NCBI GenBank assembly: GCA_016180165.1
Contig: JACPBU010000001.1
Location: 1 to 18,748 of the forward strand
DNA length: 18,748 nt
Source of the DNA: Candidatus Woesearchaeota archaeon
Lineage (GTDB): Archaea; Nanobdellota; Nanobdellia; Woesearchaeales; JACPBV01
Reading direction: 5' to 3'
Under the pieces are notes generated by a model that had not been told where the DNA came from, ran no database searches, and worked only from the letters and a program-made list of their open reading frames with translations. A program made the translations under genes and the position numbers. Shown piece after piece: positions 6,774 through 15,248 of this stretch (the stretch's first letter is position 1; each line of letters begins with the position of its first letter).

Positions 6774-9700
6774 ATGAAGGTTTTGCTGACAAAAGAGGGT
6801 GGTTTTTATTCAAATAAATTTTTACCTGTTGTTCTGGTGATGGTTGTTGGTGTTCTTGCGTTGATTGTTTATGCTAATGTTTTACCAGCAAGTATAAGGC
6901 TTGATGCTCCAGGCACTGGGACAGTCAATTACAGTTATAACAGCCTTAACGAGCTTCTCAATCTTACTTGCACTATCCTCAATGTTGAAAGCGGGGATCG
7001 GGCGAATGTAACTATCGTGCATAACTTTACAGGAACTTTTTTAGCCAATAACTCCAATGAAGGAAATGCCCCTGGCGGAGATAAAAATACCACTAAAGAA
7101 ATTTCCTTGGTTACTGATCAAAACCGCCCATTAAATTTTACTATTAATGTTACTGGGCTTAACTTTGCTAGCGGTGTATGGGCATGTAATGTCAGTACTG
7201 CAGCTGAGCCTGGGTCTGGTAATCTTTCAAGCAACAATACTATCAGTTTTGATAGTAAACTGCCGAGTACTTTTTATTTTGAAAATTCAACGAGCGCAAC
7301 AAGCAACAACAGTGTTGTTGCCAATGCAGTAAATAACCACATAACTGTAAATTGGTCTACCACAACTGAGGAGCATCTCATCAACTATACTGTTCTCGTT
7401 TGGAATAGCACCACTATTAATGATACCTACCTTGTGGCTATTAATAAATCGACCTCTGTCAGCATTGATGTTGTCAATGTTTCTCCCCGACTTGGCGGAA
7501 ATTTCCCTGATGGCAATTATTATTGGAAAGTTCTTGCATGGCAAAACACCACTTCTACTAACGGCAGTTCAACAAATTCCTCGACAGGGGCTGGCGGTCT
7601 TTTGATGTCTTTTGTGGTCGATACCGGTATGAATAATGCCACTCAACTGAATCCAGCTAATGCTACCTGGAACAATAATGGGACCTTGGATCTAGTCTAC
7701 CAGGTTAATGATGGAAATATCAATGCATGCAGCCTATTCTTAGGGAATGTTGGCGGGGTATTGACTCTTAATAATACCAACTCTAGTGGATTGAGCAGCG
7801 GGCTTAGTACGACCTTTATCACAAAATTGGACCAGAATCAATACATAAGGAATGTCTCTTGGCTTATCCAGTGTAATGACACCGGGAATAATGCAGGTAA
7901 TACGACTATCAGGGATGTATTCGTAGATGCTATTTTGCCAAATATAACCTATGTGGGGGTTACTGACGCTGTCAACAATTCAAACAGGAGCCGGAATTAT
8001 ATTGCGGTAGAAGTAGCTGCAAATGATACTTATGAGTCCAATATCACTTTCCAGCTCATGTATGCTAATGGCACTAATATCAACACTACTGTTTTTACTA
8101 ACCAAACAAGATTATTCAACTTTACCGGGCTTAATGCTAACAGGAGTTATATCTACAATATTACTATACGCGATTTTGCCACCAACTCAAATACGACTGT
8201 TACCAGGGCAATAACTCTTGATAATACTGCTCCAATCGTTGCTTTTGATTCAGCAACTGCCGGAAATAACACCTATGCAAATCAAGCGTATATTTCAATC
8301 AATGTAAGCATTATAGAGGCAAATTTCAGCAATGTTACCTTTTTCCTCTATAATTCGTCAAGAAATCTTGTGAAAAATGTGACTAACTATCTTTTTAACA
8401 CGACGGCATCTGATGGTGGCGGAGCGAACTTTACTTTTGTAGTGATTGACAATGGGACTGCTCTGGTTGATGGTTCTTATGAGTATAATGTAACTGCAAT
8501 CGACTCAGCTGGCAATATCGGTTCAACTGTGACAAGAAACATCACTTTGGATCGTGTGCTGCCCAAAAATAATTATGTTGGCGTCACTGACCTATTGAAT
8601 AACTCTAACAGGAGCCAGAATTACATTGCAGTAGAGGTTGCTTATAACGACACTAATCCGATGACTGGTGCAACAACCCTTGCAAACATTACCTTCTTAT
8701 TGGCATATGCAAATGGCACTGTAATCAACTCCACTACGTTTACAAATTCCACTACCATTTTTAACTTTACAGGCTTAGTTGCAAACAGGACATACACTTA
8801 TAATGTTTCAGCTAAGGATTATGGTTCAAATGATGATGTCACAATAACAAGGACAATAACCCTGGACAATACTGCACCTGTCGTGGCCTTCAGTGGTTTT
8901 ACGCTGGACAACAACACCTACTTTAAGGTTGCAAATGTCACTATCAACGTTTCTATCATTGAAGCAAATTTCAGCAATATAACCTTCTTCATCTACAACT
9001 CATCCAACAATCTTGTGAACAATGTGACCCACTATAATGATATTACCAAGAATAATTTGACCTTTACCCAGATTTATAATGGCACTGGGCTGGTTGACGG
9101 AGTATATTTCTTTAATGTTACTGTTGCTGATAGTGCAGGAAACCTTGGGTCCACGCCTACAAGAAATATCACCATTGATACCACATCTCCGACTGCCCCT
9201 GTGCTTGGGAACTTTTCATTAAATGGATTATTGTTCGGTAATGGCACAATCGGCAGCAATATCACTCCATTTATCAACTGGACGGCATCTACTGAAACTA
9301 ACTTTGCCAACTATTCAGTCCAAGTTTCGACTAACGACAGTTCATTTGGTAATCTTACTAACGAGACTTTTATCACCTCAAGGACAAGAACCAATGCATC
9401 ACCTGCAATAACCACTCTGCTAACCAATCTTGCAAGTGTTGATAACAGGACCTATTTTATCCGGGTTCGGGCACAGGATATGGCAGGCAATAATGGGACT
9501 TCTGAGGTCTTTAATTATACGCTGGACATCAGCAATGCTTCAATCACCGTGTCGGCGCCTACTGCATTCCCTTCAATCATAGCTTCCTCAACAATAACGC
9601 CTGTCTCCTTCGTGTTTACTGTGACTGAGAACAATCCTGACACTTGTGCATTGTATTCAAACTTCAGCGGGTCATGGAAAGTTAATGTTACCAACACCTC

Positions 9701-10748
9701 AATCGGAGGAAAGTTCCTTACCAGCCAGTCTGTGAATCTCTCGACCACTATCCAAAGTGGGACTTATGTCTATAACGTCCAATGCAACGACTCTGCGAAT
9801 CCAACTAACTCCAGATTTGTAAATGAGAGCACCAATTACACCTTAGTGGTCGATACTTCATCTCCGACGATAAACTCGACGATGGTTAATGGGACAACAA
9901 CAAGTGATAGGATAATAAGGTTCACCATAGATCCTTCAGGAGTTGCTGCAATCAATCGGTCGTCGATAACAGTAACTCCAAATACAACAACTGCGAGTAC
10001 TTTTAATGTGACCAGGGACTGCGTTAGTAATTCGAGTAGGGGTTTTAACTGCAGCTATGTTGAAGAAGGCTTAACAGGTGGAACACATAATGGGCTTGTG
10101 GTGTCTGCAAAAGCAAATGGCACGGCAGCTGTTACCTTCGGAATCAAAGTTATTCCGAGTGCTGCATACAACTATACTCTATCCTTGGCAAGTGGTTGGA
10201 ACTTAGTCTCAATCCCCCTGATACTTGAAAATTCAACCATTGATAATGCATTAGGGAATGGGACAAACACTAATGTCACTAGGATATACACTCTTAACAA
10301 CACGGGGTCAAATTGGCTTTCTTGGAGTTCAACAGCTTCTGATGATATTACGACGCTTGAATCAAGGAAGGGTTATTGGATTTACACTGCTGGTGCTACT
10401 AATTTGTTCCTATTTGGAAATTACACCACAAGTAGTAGCGGAACACCTCTTGTTGCTGATCCACTCAACTTTACCTTAGGGTGGCATCTCATCGGGTATT
10501 CCCCCGGGGATCCAGATAGTGCAGATAACAAACATACTGAGAATGTTATGGGTGATTTCGGGGCAAACACTTGTAGGATTTCGGGTACTACTGCTAGTGG
10601 TTGTTATCTTAGGGCACTATACAATGCGACTGCTGGTACAGGTACAATCAACAAATATGATGTAACTGCTTATAACTCAGATGGGACGTTTGACCGTGGA
10701 AAGGGGTTTTTGATGAGGACCACAACGACGGTAGAATACCTCTCTTAA
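6774..10748 (+). CDS. Giant sequon-rich surface protein with duplicated Ig-like modules
   Basis: ATG 6774 is preceded by GAGGT (6762-6766). The 1324-residue protein has an N-terminal hydrophobic segment (about 17-35) serving as signal peptide or anchor. The rest is extracellular-type sequence extremely rich in Asn, Thr and Ser with dense N-x-S/T sequons, so heavy N-glycosylation is likely. Ig-like modules carry the recurring phrase NITLDNTAPVVAF followed by SIIEANFSN(V/I)TFF. A two-module block of 208 residues is duplicated in tandem (about 393-600 and 601-806). The C-terminal ~200 residues are a different domain with two ASGWNLVSIP/TLGWHLIGYSP-type motifs. No C-terminal helix is present. An adhesin or surface-layer role is inferred. 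A T-rich terminator follows and the next surface-protein gene starts 51 bp later. Confidence 0.88.
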   Translation: MKVLLTKEGGFYSNKFLPVVLVMVVGVLALIVYANVLPASIRLDAPGTGTVNYSYNSLNELLNLTCTILNVESGDRANVTIVHNFTGTFLANNSNEGNAPGGDKNTTKEISLVTDQNRPLNFTINVTGLNFASGVWACNVSTAAEPGSGNLSSNNTISFDSKLPSTFYFENSTSATSNNSVVANAVNNHITVNWSTTTEEHLINYTVLVWNSTTINDTYLVAINKSTSVSIDVVNVSPRLGGNFPDGNYYWKVLAWQNTTSTNGSSTNSSTGAGGLLMSFVVDTGMNNATQLNPANATWNNNGTLDLVYQVNDGNINACSLFLGNVGGVLTLNNTNSSGLSSGLSTTFITKLDQNQYIRNVSWLIQCNDTGNNAGNTTIRDVFVDAILPNITYVGVTDAVNNSNRSRNYIAVEVAANDTYESNITFQLMYANGTNINTTVFTNQTRLFNFTGLNANRSYIYNITIRDFATNSNTTVTRAITLDNTAPIVAFDSATAGNNTYANQAYISINVSIIEANFSNVTFFLYNSSRNLVKNVTNYLFNTTASDGGGANFTFVVIDNGTALVDGSYEYNVTAIDSAGNIGSTVTRNITLDRVLPKNNYVGVTDLLNNSNRSQNYIAVEVAYNDTNPMTGATTLANITFLLAYANGTVINSTTFTNSTTIFNFTGLVANRTYTYNVSAKDYGSNDDVTITRTITLDNTAPVVAFSGFTLDNNTYFKVANVTINVSIIEANFSNITFFIYNSSNNLVNNVTHYNDITKNNLTFTQIYNGTGLVDGVYFFNVTVADSAGNLGSTPTRNITIDTTSPTAPVLGNFSLNGLLFGNGTIGSNITPFINWTASTETNFANYSVQVSTNDSSFGNLTNETFITSRTRTNASPAITTLLTNLASVDNRTYFIRVRAQDMAGNNGTSEVFNYTLDISNASITVSAPTAFPSIIASSTITPVSFVFTVTENNPDTCALYSNFSGSWKVNVTNTSIGGKFLTSQSVNLSTTIQSGTYVYNVQCNDSANPTNSRFVNESTNYTLVVDTSSPTINSTMVNGTTTSDRIIRFTIDPSGVAAINRSSITVTPNTTTASTFNVTRDCVSNSSRGFNCSYVEEGLTGGTHNGLVVSAKANGTAAVTFGIKVIPSAAYNYTLSLASGWNLVSIPLILENSTIDNALGNGTNTNVTRIYTLNNTGSNWLSWSSTASDDITTLESRKGYWIYTAGATNLFLFGNYTTSSSGTPLVADPLNFTLGWHLIGYSPGDPDSADNKHTENVMGDFGANTCRISGTTASGCYLRALYNATAGTGTINKYDVTAYNSDGTFDRGKGFLMRTTTTVEYLS
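7950..9190 (+). repeat. Two-copy in-frame duplication (624-bp unit)
   Basis: The block opening YVGVTDAVNNSNRSRNYIAV at 7950 recurs at 8574 as YVGVTDLLNNSNRSQNYIAV, 208 codons later, and similarity continues through the second Ig-like module of each copy. The two DNA copies have diverged at many synonymous sites, so the duplication is not recent. Confidence 0.85.
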
Positions 10749-10772
10749 ATGTTTTTTTAGTTTATTTTTTAT
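10749..10772 (+). terminator. T-rich terminator
   Basis: TTTTTTT and TTATTTTTTATT directly follow the stop codon. The gap to the next start is only 51 bp and contains a GGGGGAG ribosome site, so partial co-transcription is possible. Confidence 0.5.
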
Positions 10773-10799
10773 TATGGATGGTTATATCTGGGGGAGATT

Positions 10800-12074
10800 A
10801 TGAAACATTTAAACTTTCAACTATATCTTATTTTTTTAATTTCTGTCCTGCCAATACTATTGTTTGTTCCCTTAATTCTTGCGGATGCAATCCCCGGAGA
10901 CTGTGGAGGTAACGGGCCTACACTTCCCCATCAATTCTCTGGATATGTTATATATCCTAATGGGACACCTGTCCAAGGGAGCAATCAAGTCAATGCAACC
11001 TTTTCGGGATATCATTTTACTGTTATGACAGATGCGTCAGGGCAATATGGAGTTAATGGGACATTTAAGGTCCATAAATGCATCAGTGATTCAGGAAATT
11101 CAATAACTTTCCGTATTCAAGGAGTTTCAACAAACTCAACTGAGTTTTCCGCTGGTGGTGAGACTGTTTTTAATATCACCTCTCTAGGCGTTGTATGTGG
11201 CGATAACCAATGCAATGGCTCAGAAACTACTGGTTCAACCAATGTTTTTCCAGAGTGCAATAGGGATTGTGGTGCGACTGCAAGCAGCAGTTCAAGTTCA
11301 AGCAGCGGTGGAGGCGGCGGTGGTGGAAGTGGCGGAGGCGGTGGCGGAGGGGCTGCTGCAGGAGGAACTGCAACTTCAGAGACCGTTAACACGGGTAAGG
11401 TAATTTCAGGAGGGACTGTCAGTGCTCCAGTGAGCAAGGAAACTATTGCGGTCACAGAAGTCAAGATCACTGTTGACAGGGAAGTTACAGCATCATCGGT
11501 TACCGTCTCTGATACGGGAAGTGATAAGGGGACTGCGACTGAAGCTGTGACTGCAGACAGCGGCCTGTCAGTCTATAAGTATCTCAAAATCACTGTTGAT
11601 AAGATTTCCAATGCAAATATCAAAAAGGCAGTTGTCAAGTTTAAAGTCGAGGTTAGTTCGGGTTTTGATCCATCTACTGTGGAATTAAGGAGATATATCG
11701 CTAACCAGAGAATTTGGGTGCCGTTGCCAACAACACTTACAACCCAAGATGCAAAGTATTACTATTTTGAGGCTGAGACTCCAGGATTCTCGCAGTTTGC
11801 CATCATCGGTAAAAAGAAAGAAGCCCAAACAGCTGTGACCGAAGAGAAGAAGAGTGTGTGCGGGAATGGTGCGTGTGATGTTGGAGAAAGCTCAGAATCA
11901 TGCCCAAGCGATTGTGTTGCGCAGGCTACGACGCCTGAGGCTGCACCAATAGCAGCTGCAACTCAAGGTAAAGGCGGTGTCAATGGGAGGACGGTTGCTA
12001 TCATCGCATTGGTTGTTATTGTCATCGCGGTTATTATCTTAAAAGGAAGGAAGAAAGAAAGTAAGCCGTTTTAG
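10800..12074 (+). CDS. Membrane-anchored PGF-pre-PGF-like surface protein
   Basis: ATG 10800 follows GGGGGAG a few nucleotides upstream. The 424-residue protein has a signal peptide (about 1-30) and a carboxypeptidase-regulatory-like beta domain (about 45-127, FSGYVIYPNGTPVQG, DASGQYGV). A Cys motif (VCGDNQCNGSE) follows, then a Ser/Gly-only hinge (about 160-190). A PGF-pre-PGF-like domain (about 217-341) ends in TPGFSQFAIIGKK. A second Cys motif, VCGNGACDVGESSESCPSDC, precedes an Ala/Thr linker, one membrane helix (about 397-415) and a basic tail. In haloarchaea and methanogens the PGF-pre-PGF domain is found in surface proteins. The ordinary helix here suggests simple membrane anchoring rather than PGF-CTERM processing. 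It likely functions with the preceding giant protein. Confidence 0.88.
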   Translation: MKHLNFQLYLIFLISVLPILLFVPLILADAIPGDCGGNGPTLPHQFSGYVIYPNGTPVQGSNQVNATFSGYHFTVMTDASGQYGVNGTFKVHKCISDSGNSITFRIQGVSTNSTEFSAGGETVFNITSLGVVCGDNQCNGSETTGSTNVFPECNRDCGATASSSSSSSSGGGGGGGSGGGGGGGAAAGGTATSETVNTGKVISGGTVSAPVSKETIAVTEVKITVDREVTASSVTVSDTGSDKGTATEAVTADSGLSVYKYLKITVDKISNANIKKAVVKFKVEVSSGFDPSTVELRRYIANQRIWVPLPTTLTTQDAKYYYFEAETPGFSQFAIIGKKKEAQTAVTEEKKSVCGNGACDVGESSESCPSDCVAQATTPEAAPIAAATQGKGGVNGRTVAIIALVVIVIAVIILKGRKKESKPF

Positions 12075-12277
12075 CTGGTTCCTTTACTTTTTTTTATATG
12101 TCTTGTTTTCTTAATGTTTTACTCTATTTATAGTTTAATACACTGTAGACTTGTGTGAACTGGTTTTGAGGATTTTGCTGATTTTAAATAAAAAGAGCCA
12201 AAGGCCCAAATAGGGATCCTTTGAATCCACAACCCGGGGTAAATCCAAGCTCTCCTTTTATTATTTCTAGAGAGGCA
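12075..12277. terminator. Convergent intergenic region with T-rich terminators
   Basis: CTTTACTTTTTTTTATATG at 12083-12101 serves the + strand gene. On the other side, AATAAAAAGAGC (about 12188) and GCTCTCCTTTTATT (about 12251) can pair imperfectly near the end of the minus-strand ahcY. No gene is seen. Confidence 0.5.
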
Positions 12278-13543
12278 TCAAGTCCCTTCATTCCAGGAGT
12301 GGAGATATTTGTTCTGCTCAACGGTGAGCTGGTCAATCCTGATGCCCATAGCCTCAAGCTGCAGGAGAGCTATCTCATTGTCTGCCTCTTTTGGGAGGGT
12401 GTAGACCTTTGGCTGGAGCTTTCCCCTGTTTTTGACTAAAAATTCACAGGCCATGGCCTGATTGCAGAATGACATGGCCATTATTGATGAAGGGTGGCCT
12501 TCGGCTGCTGCAAGGTTTATCAGGCGGCCTTCTCCGAGAATAAATATCTTCCTGCCGTTCTTTAGCGTAAACTCGTCCATGAACGGCCTTATCTTACGAT
12601 GGGAGCTGGCTGACTCCTTTAGGCCATTGACGTTGATTTCCGCGTCAAAATGGCCTGCATTGGCCAATAAGGCACCATCCAGCATGCATCCCATGTGCTG
12701 GAGATCAATAACATTCTTGTTGCCGGTGACGGTCACAAAGATATCGCCAATTTTTGCTGCCTCCATTATCGGCATGACTCTAAATCCGTCCATGACTGCC
12801 TGCAATGCCCTGAAGGGGTCAACCTCTGTTATAAGCACGTTTGCGGACATGCCGGAAGCGCGCTTTGCAACTCCTTTGCCGCATTCTCCATAACCGCACA
12901 CGACAAACGTCTTCCCGGCAATAAGGGCGTTTGTTGCCCGGAGAATCCCATCAATCGTCGATTGGCCAGTTCCGATAACGTTGTCCATCAGGTGTTTGGT
13001 GTTTGCATCATTGACTGCTACAATCGGGTACTTGAGGGCCTTGTCCTTTTCCATGGCTTTTAATCTGATGACGCCCGTGGTGGTCTCCTCGGCTCCGCCA
13101 ATAATGTGCTGGATGAGTTGGGGGTGCTTTGTGTGAATCTCCGAAACAAGGTCGCAGCCATCATCGATGGTGATGTTGGGATTGGCTGCAATCACCTGAT
13201 TCAGGTATCTATAATAATCTTCCTTGGTCTCGCCTTGATATGCCCAAACCTTGACATTTTCTTTTGCCAATGCGGCTGCAATATCATCCTGCGTCGATAA
13301 CGGATTGCAGCCGGTTATCGCTACGTCTGCGCCTCCTGCTATGAGGGTCCTGACAAGAACTGCAGTCTCCTTGGTGACATGCAGGGCAAGCCCTATCTTC
13401 AAGCCCTTAAATGGCTTTTCTTTTTCCAATCTCTCCCTAACTTTAAGCAATGCACCCATCTGGTGCTCTGCCCATTCGATGTTCCTGAACCCCTGTTCAG
13501 CCAAATTGATGTCTTTGACCTCAAAATCTTTTCCTTTGTCCAT
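12278..13543 (-). CDS. ahcY: S-adenosylhomocysteine hydrolase
   Basis: NAD-dependent, reversible cleavage of S-adenosylhomocysteine to adenosine and homocysteine, which removes the inhibitory product of methyltransferases. The 421-residue length fits the archaeal/short bacterial form. Visible features: LHVTKETAVLV (52-64) in the substrate domain; DDGCDLV (127-133); GAEETTTGV (150-158); VNDANTKHLMDN (177-188) with the catalytic Lys and Asp; GTGQST (191-196); the Rossmann motif GYGECGKG (217-224) with the acidic ribose-binding Glu in TEVDP; NAGHFDAEIN and GEGRLINLAAAEGHPS near the C-terminus. It ends YLHSWNEGT without the KYxHYRY extension of longer forms. Adenosine removal is needed to drive the reaction forward, so the PfkB kinase 0.8 kb away is a plausible partner. 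A structured GC-rich segment lies in its upstream region. Confidence 0.97.
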   Translation of the reverse strand: MDKGKDFEVKDINLAEQGFRNIEWAEHQMGALLKVRERLEKEKPFKGLKIGLALHVTKETAVLVRTLIAGGADVAITGCNPLSTQDDIAAALAKENVKVWAYQGETKEDYYRYLNQVIAANPNITIDDGCDLVSEIHTKHPQLIQHIIGGAEETTTGVIRLKAMEKDKALKYPIVAVNDANTKHLMDNVIGTGQSTIDGILRATNALIAGKTFVVCGYGECGKGVAKRASGMSANVLITEVDPFRALQAVMDGFRVMPIMEAAKIGDIFVTVTGNKNVIDLQHMGCMLDGALLANAGHFDAEINVNGLKESASSHRKIRPFMDEFTLKNGRKIFILGEGRLINLAAAEGHPSSIMAMSFCNQAMACEFLVKNRGKLQPKVYTLPKEADNEIALLQLEAMGIRIDQLTVEQNKYLHSWNEGT

Positions 13544-13571
13544 AAAGCACCCCGATGCATCGTTCTTGATT

Positions 13572-13675
13572 CCTCAAAATGGGTCCATACCCCGCAGCTT
13601 GTTGCCGAACGAAGTGAGCGCAACTAGGGAAATCATCAGATTTTCTGTTGCTGCGAATTGAAACACATTTTGAGG
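13572..13675. repeat. Inverted-repeat-bounded GC-rich module upstream of ahcY
   Basis: Perfect 10-bp arms CCTCAAAATG (13572-13581) and CATTTTGAGG (13666-13675) enclose 84 bp. Inside is the hairpin-forming GTTGCCGAACGAAGTGAGCG followed by CAAC (13601-13624). CCGAACGAAGTGAGC occurs in reverse orientation inside the 17457 element. No flanking target duplication was found, so this is not called a MITE. It lies in the probable 5' leader or promoter of ahcY. Confidence 0.7.
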
Positions 13676-13683
13676 TTAAAAAA

Positions 13684-13720
13684 TACCCCGCAGCTTGCTG
13701 CGGTTGGGATTTTTTATTTA
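13684..13720. terminator. Strong hairpin with T runs on both strands
   Basis: CCGCAGCttGCTGCGG (13688-13703) has a T run downstream on each strand (+: GGGATTTTTT; -: GGGGTATTTTTT). The 18-bp stretch TACCCCGCAGCTTGCTGC also occurs at 13588-13605 with one mismatch. It may insulate the divergent genes or attenuate ahcY. Confidence 0.5.
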
Positions 13721-13808
13721 CCATATATCCCTGCACCAGTTATTGTTGATCAGTTTAAATAATTTTCCTGTTTTTTTGTGTTAGATGTCCTGAATTATCT
13801 TTATTTTA

Positions 13809-13850
13809 TGGACAAAAATGACAAAATTTAAATATATCCTGGACAAAAAT
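13809..13850 (+). promoter_or_regulatory. Leaderless promoter with flanking 11-bp direct repeats
   Basis: The TATA box TTTAAATATA (about 13828-13837) is centred about 25 bp before the GTG at 13856, so the transcript should begin at the start codon. TGGACAAAAAT occurs at 13809-13819 and 13840-13850, 31 bp apart (three helical turns), on either side of the TATA box. An inverted TGTCC half-site is at 13786-13790. This fits an autoregulatory operator. Confidence 0.6.
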
Positions 13851-13855
13851 AGCTT

Positions 13856-14281
13856 GTGGAACTCGATGCTCAGGATAAGGCAATCATCGCTGCATTGAAA
13901 CAGGATTCAAGGATGCCCATCAGAGATATTGCCAAAAAGACAGGAAAACGCCCAAGCACTGTGCACCAACGCCTTGTCCGGCTGAGAGAAAGCAAGGTGA
14001 TTGAAGCGTTTACTATAAAGACCAATAATGCTGCGGTAGGCGAGGGATTCATTGTCTTCATGCTCATCAAGACAAAACCCCAGGTTGTGGTAAACTCCCT
14101 CCTCAACAATGAGCATGTCAAAGAAGCCTTTGGAGTGACGGGGGAATATGACATCTTGGTGAAGATGAAGTTCAAAGATGTCAGCGAGTTCAATGAATTT
14201 CTCCTGAAGTTCAGAAGGCACGAGAAGGTTGAGGCTACACTGACGATGGTGTGCACCGCCGGCCTAAAAGAAGAGATGTAA
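13856..14281 (+). CDS. Lrp/AsnC family transcriptional regulator
   Basis: The start is GTG 13856: it is the first base expected from the TATA box, and MELDAQDKAIIAALKQDSRM is the standard family opening. The 141 residues comprise an N-terminal winged helix-turn-helix (about 4-55, RDIAKKTGKRPSTVHQRLVR) and a RAM/AsnC effector domain (about 62-138) with the signature GVTGEYDILVKMKF (93-106), which forms dimers and octamers and binds small ligands such as amino acids. It lies divergent from ahcY and convergent with the PfkB operon. The direct repeats around its own TATA box suggest autoregulation, and the shared upstream region makes ahcY a candidate target. The effector cannot be told from sequence; homocysteine or methionine is only a guess from context. 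Confidence 0.93.
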   Translation: MELDAQDKAIIAALKQDSRMPIRDIAKKTGKRPSTVHQRLVRLRESKVIEAFTIKTNNAAVGEGFIVFMLIKTKPQVVVNSLLNNEHVKEAFGVTGEYDILVKMKFKDVSEFNEFLLKFRRHEKVEATLTMVCTAGLKEEM

Positions 14282-14336
14282 TCACTTACGAAGTAAACTT
14301 CTCCGGGCTAATGCTTGGTTGTTTCTTTCTTTCAGC

Positions 14337-15236
14337 CTAAAAATTCCTCATCTGCACAAATTCCCGGTATCTTCCTTCAATCTCTTTATGGGTGAGCTGT
14401 TTTAACCGCTCGAGAGAGAAATCCTCTGCGTTGAATGATGCGATGACGCTTGCGTAGACCATGGCTTTCCTGACGACTGCCTGATCGTGGCTTTTTGCTC
14501 TTGCGAGATATCCTATCAGAGCTCCCCCAAACGCATCACCACAGCCAGTCGGATCCTTTATATCCTCTAAGGGATAGCCGGGAGCATTGAAGTGATGGCT
14601 TTTTGTAAATAACAATGCACCATGCTCGCCTTTCTTAATGATTGCTGCGTAAGGGCCCAGGGAAAGGACTTTCTTTGCAGCCTTGACAAGGTTTGGGGTA
14701 TCAAACATCTGCCTTGCTTCACCGTCGTTGAGGAGGACAATATGGGCTTTCTTCATGGCTTTCACGAGATGCTCTTTCTTATGCTGAATCCAGAAATTCA
14801 TAGTATCTAAAATGATCGTTGCAGGGTTGTCCATCTTTTCCAACACTTGGAGCTGTATCTCCGGGTCGGTGTTTGCGAGAAAAACATATTTTGCGCTTTT
14901 GTACCCATCTGGGATTTCCGGGACAAAGCCGGCAAGCGAGTTCAGTTCAGTCTTTAAGGTCTTTGCCTCATTCATATCAAACTCATAGAACCCTTCCCAC
15001 CGGAAGGTCTTCCCTTCTATCTTCACTCCCGTAAGGTCGATGCCTTTTGCTTCCAAAGCTGCCTTATGCCCGGCAGGGAAATCTTTACCGGCTATGGAGA
15101 CAATCCCCGGCTTTGCAAAAAAGGAAGATGCGAAAGCAGCATATGCTGCGCTCCCTCCAAGAATATTGTCCTTCCTGCCAAACGGTGTTTCTACCGAGTC
15201 AAGAGCGAGGGTACCCAGAATGATGACTTCCGGCAT
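14337..15236 (-). CDS. PfkB-family carbohydrate/nucleoside kinase
   Basis: This 299-residue protein has the ribokinase/PfkB fold: N-terminal strand VIILGTLALDSV, the substrate-side GGSAAYAA motif (27-34), a central LLNDGEARQM (168-177), IIKKGEHGALLF (199-210), and the ATP/anion-hole signature DPTGCGDAF (228-236) with Asp234 as the expected catalytic base. DPTGCGD is an uncommon variant of the usual DTTGAGD. It is the second gene of a two-gene minus-strand unit, starting 12 bp after the stop of the 15249 gene, with AAGGGA as its ribosome site. Substrate cannot be read from the motifs. With ahcY close by, adenosine kinase activity (adenosine + ATP to AMP) is an attractive inference; a sugar kinase is the alternative. 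Confidence 0.92.
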   Translation of the reverse strand: MPEVIILGTLALDSVETPFGRKDNILGGSAAYAAFASSFFAKPGIVSIAGKDFPAGHKAALEAKGIDLTGVKIEGKTFRWEGFYEFDMNEAKTLKTELNSLAGFVPEIPDGYKSAKYVFLANTDPEIQLQVLEKMDNPATIILDTMNFWIQHKKEHLVKAMKKAHIVLLNDGEARQMFDTPNLVKAAKKVLSLGPYAAIIKKGEHGALLFTKSHHFNAPGYPLEDIKDPTGCGDAFGGALIGYLARAKSHDQAVVRKAMVYASVIASFNAEDFSLERLKQLTHKEIEGRYREFVQMRNF

Positions 15237-15248
15237 GTTGTATCCCTT

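Noticed and set aside
12462..12893. 143-codon + strand frame
   Set aside because: Shadow of the well-supported ahcY gene on the opposite strand; other frames at 12695-13661 are the same.
13544..13703. SAH riboswitch upstream of ahcY
   Set aside because: The hairpins do not fit the conserved SAH riboswitch core, and the sequence is shared with a mobile-element core elsewhere in the window.
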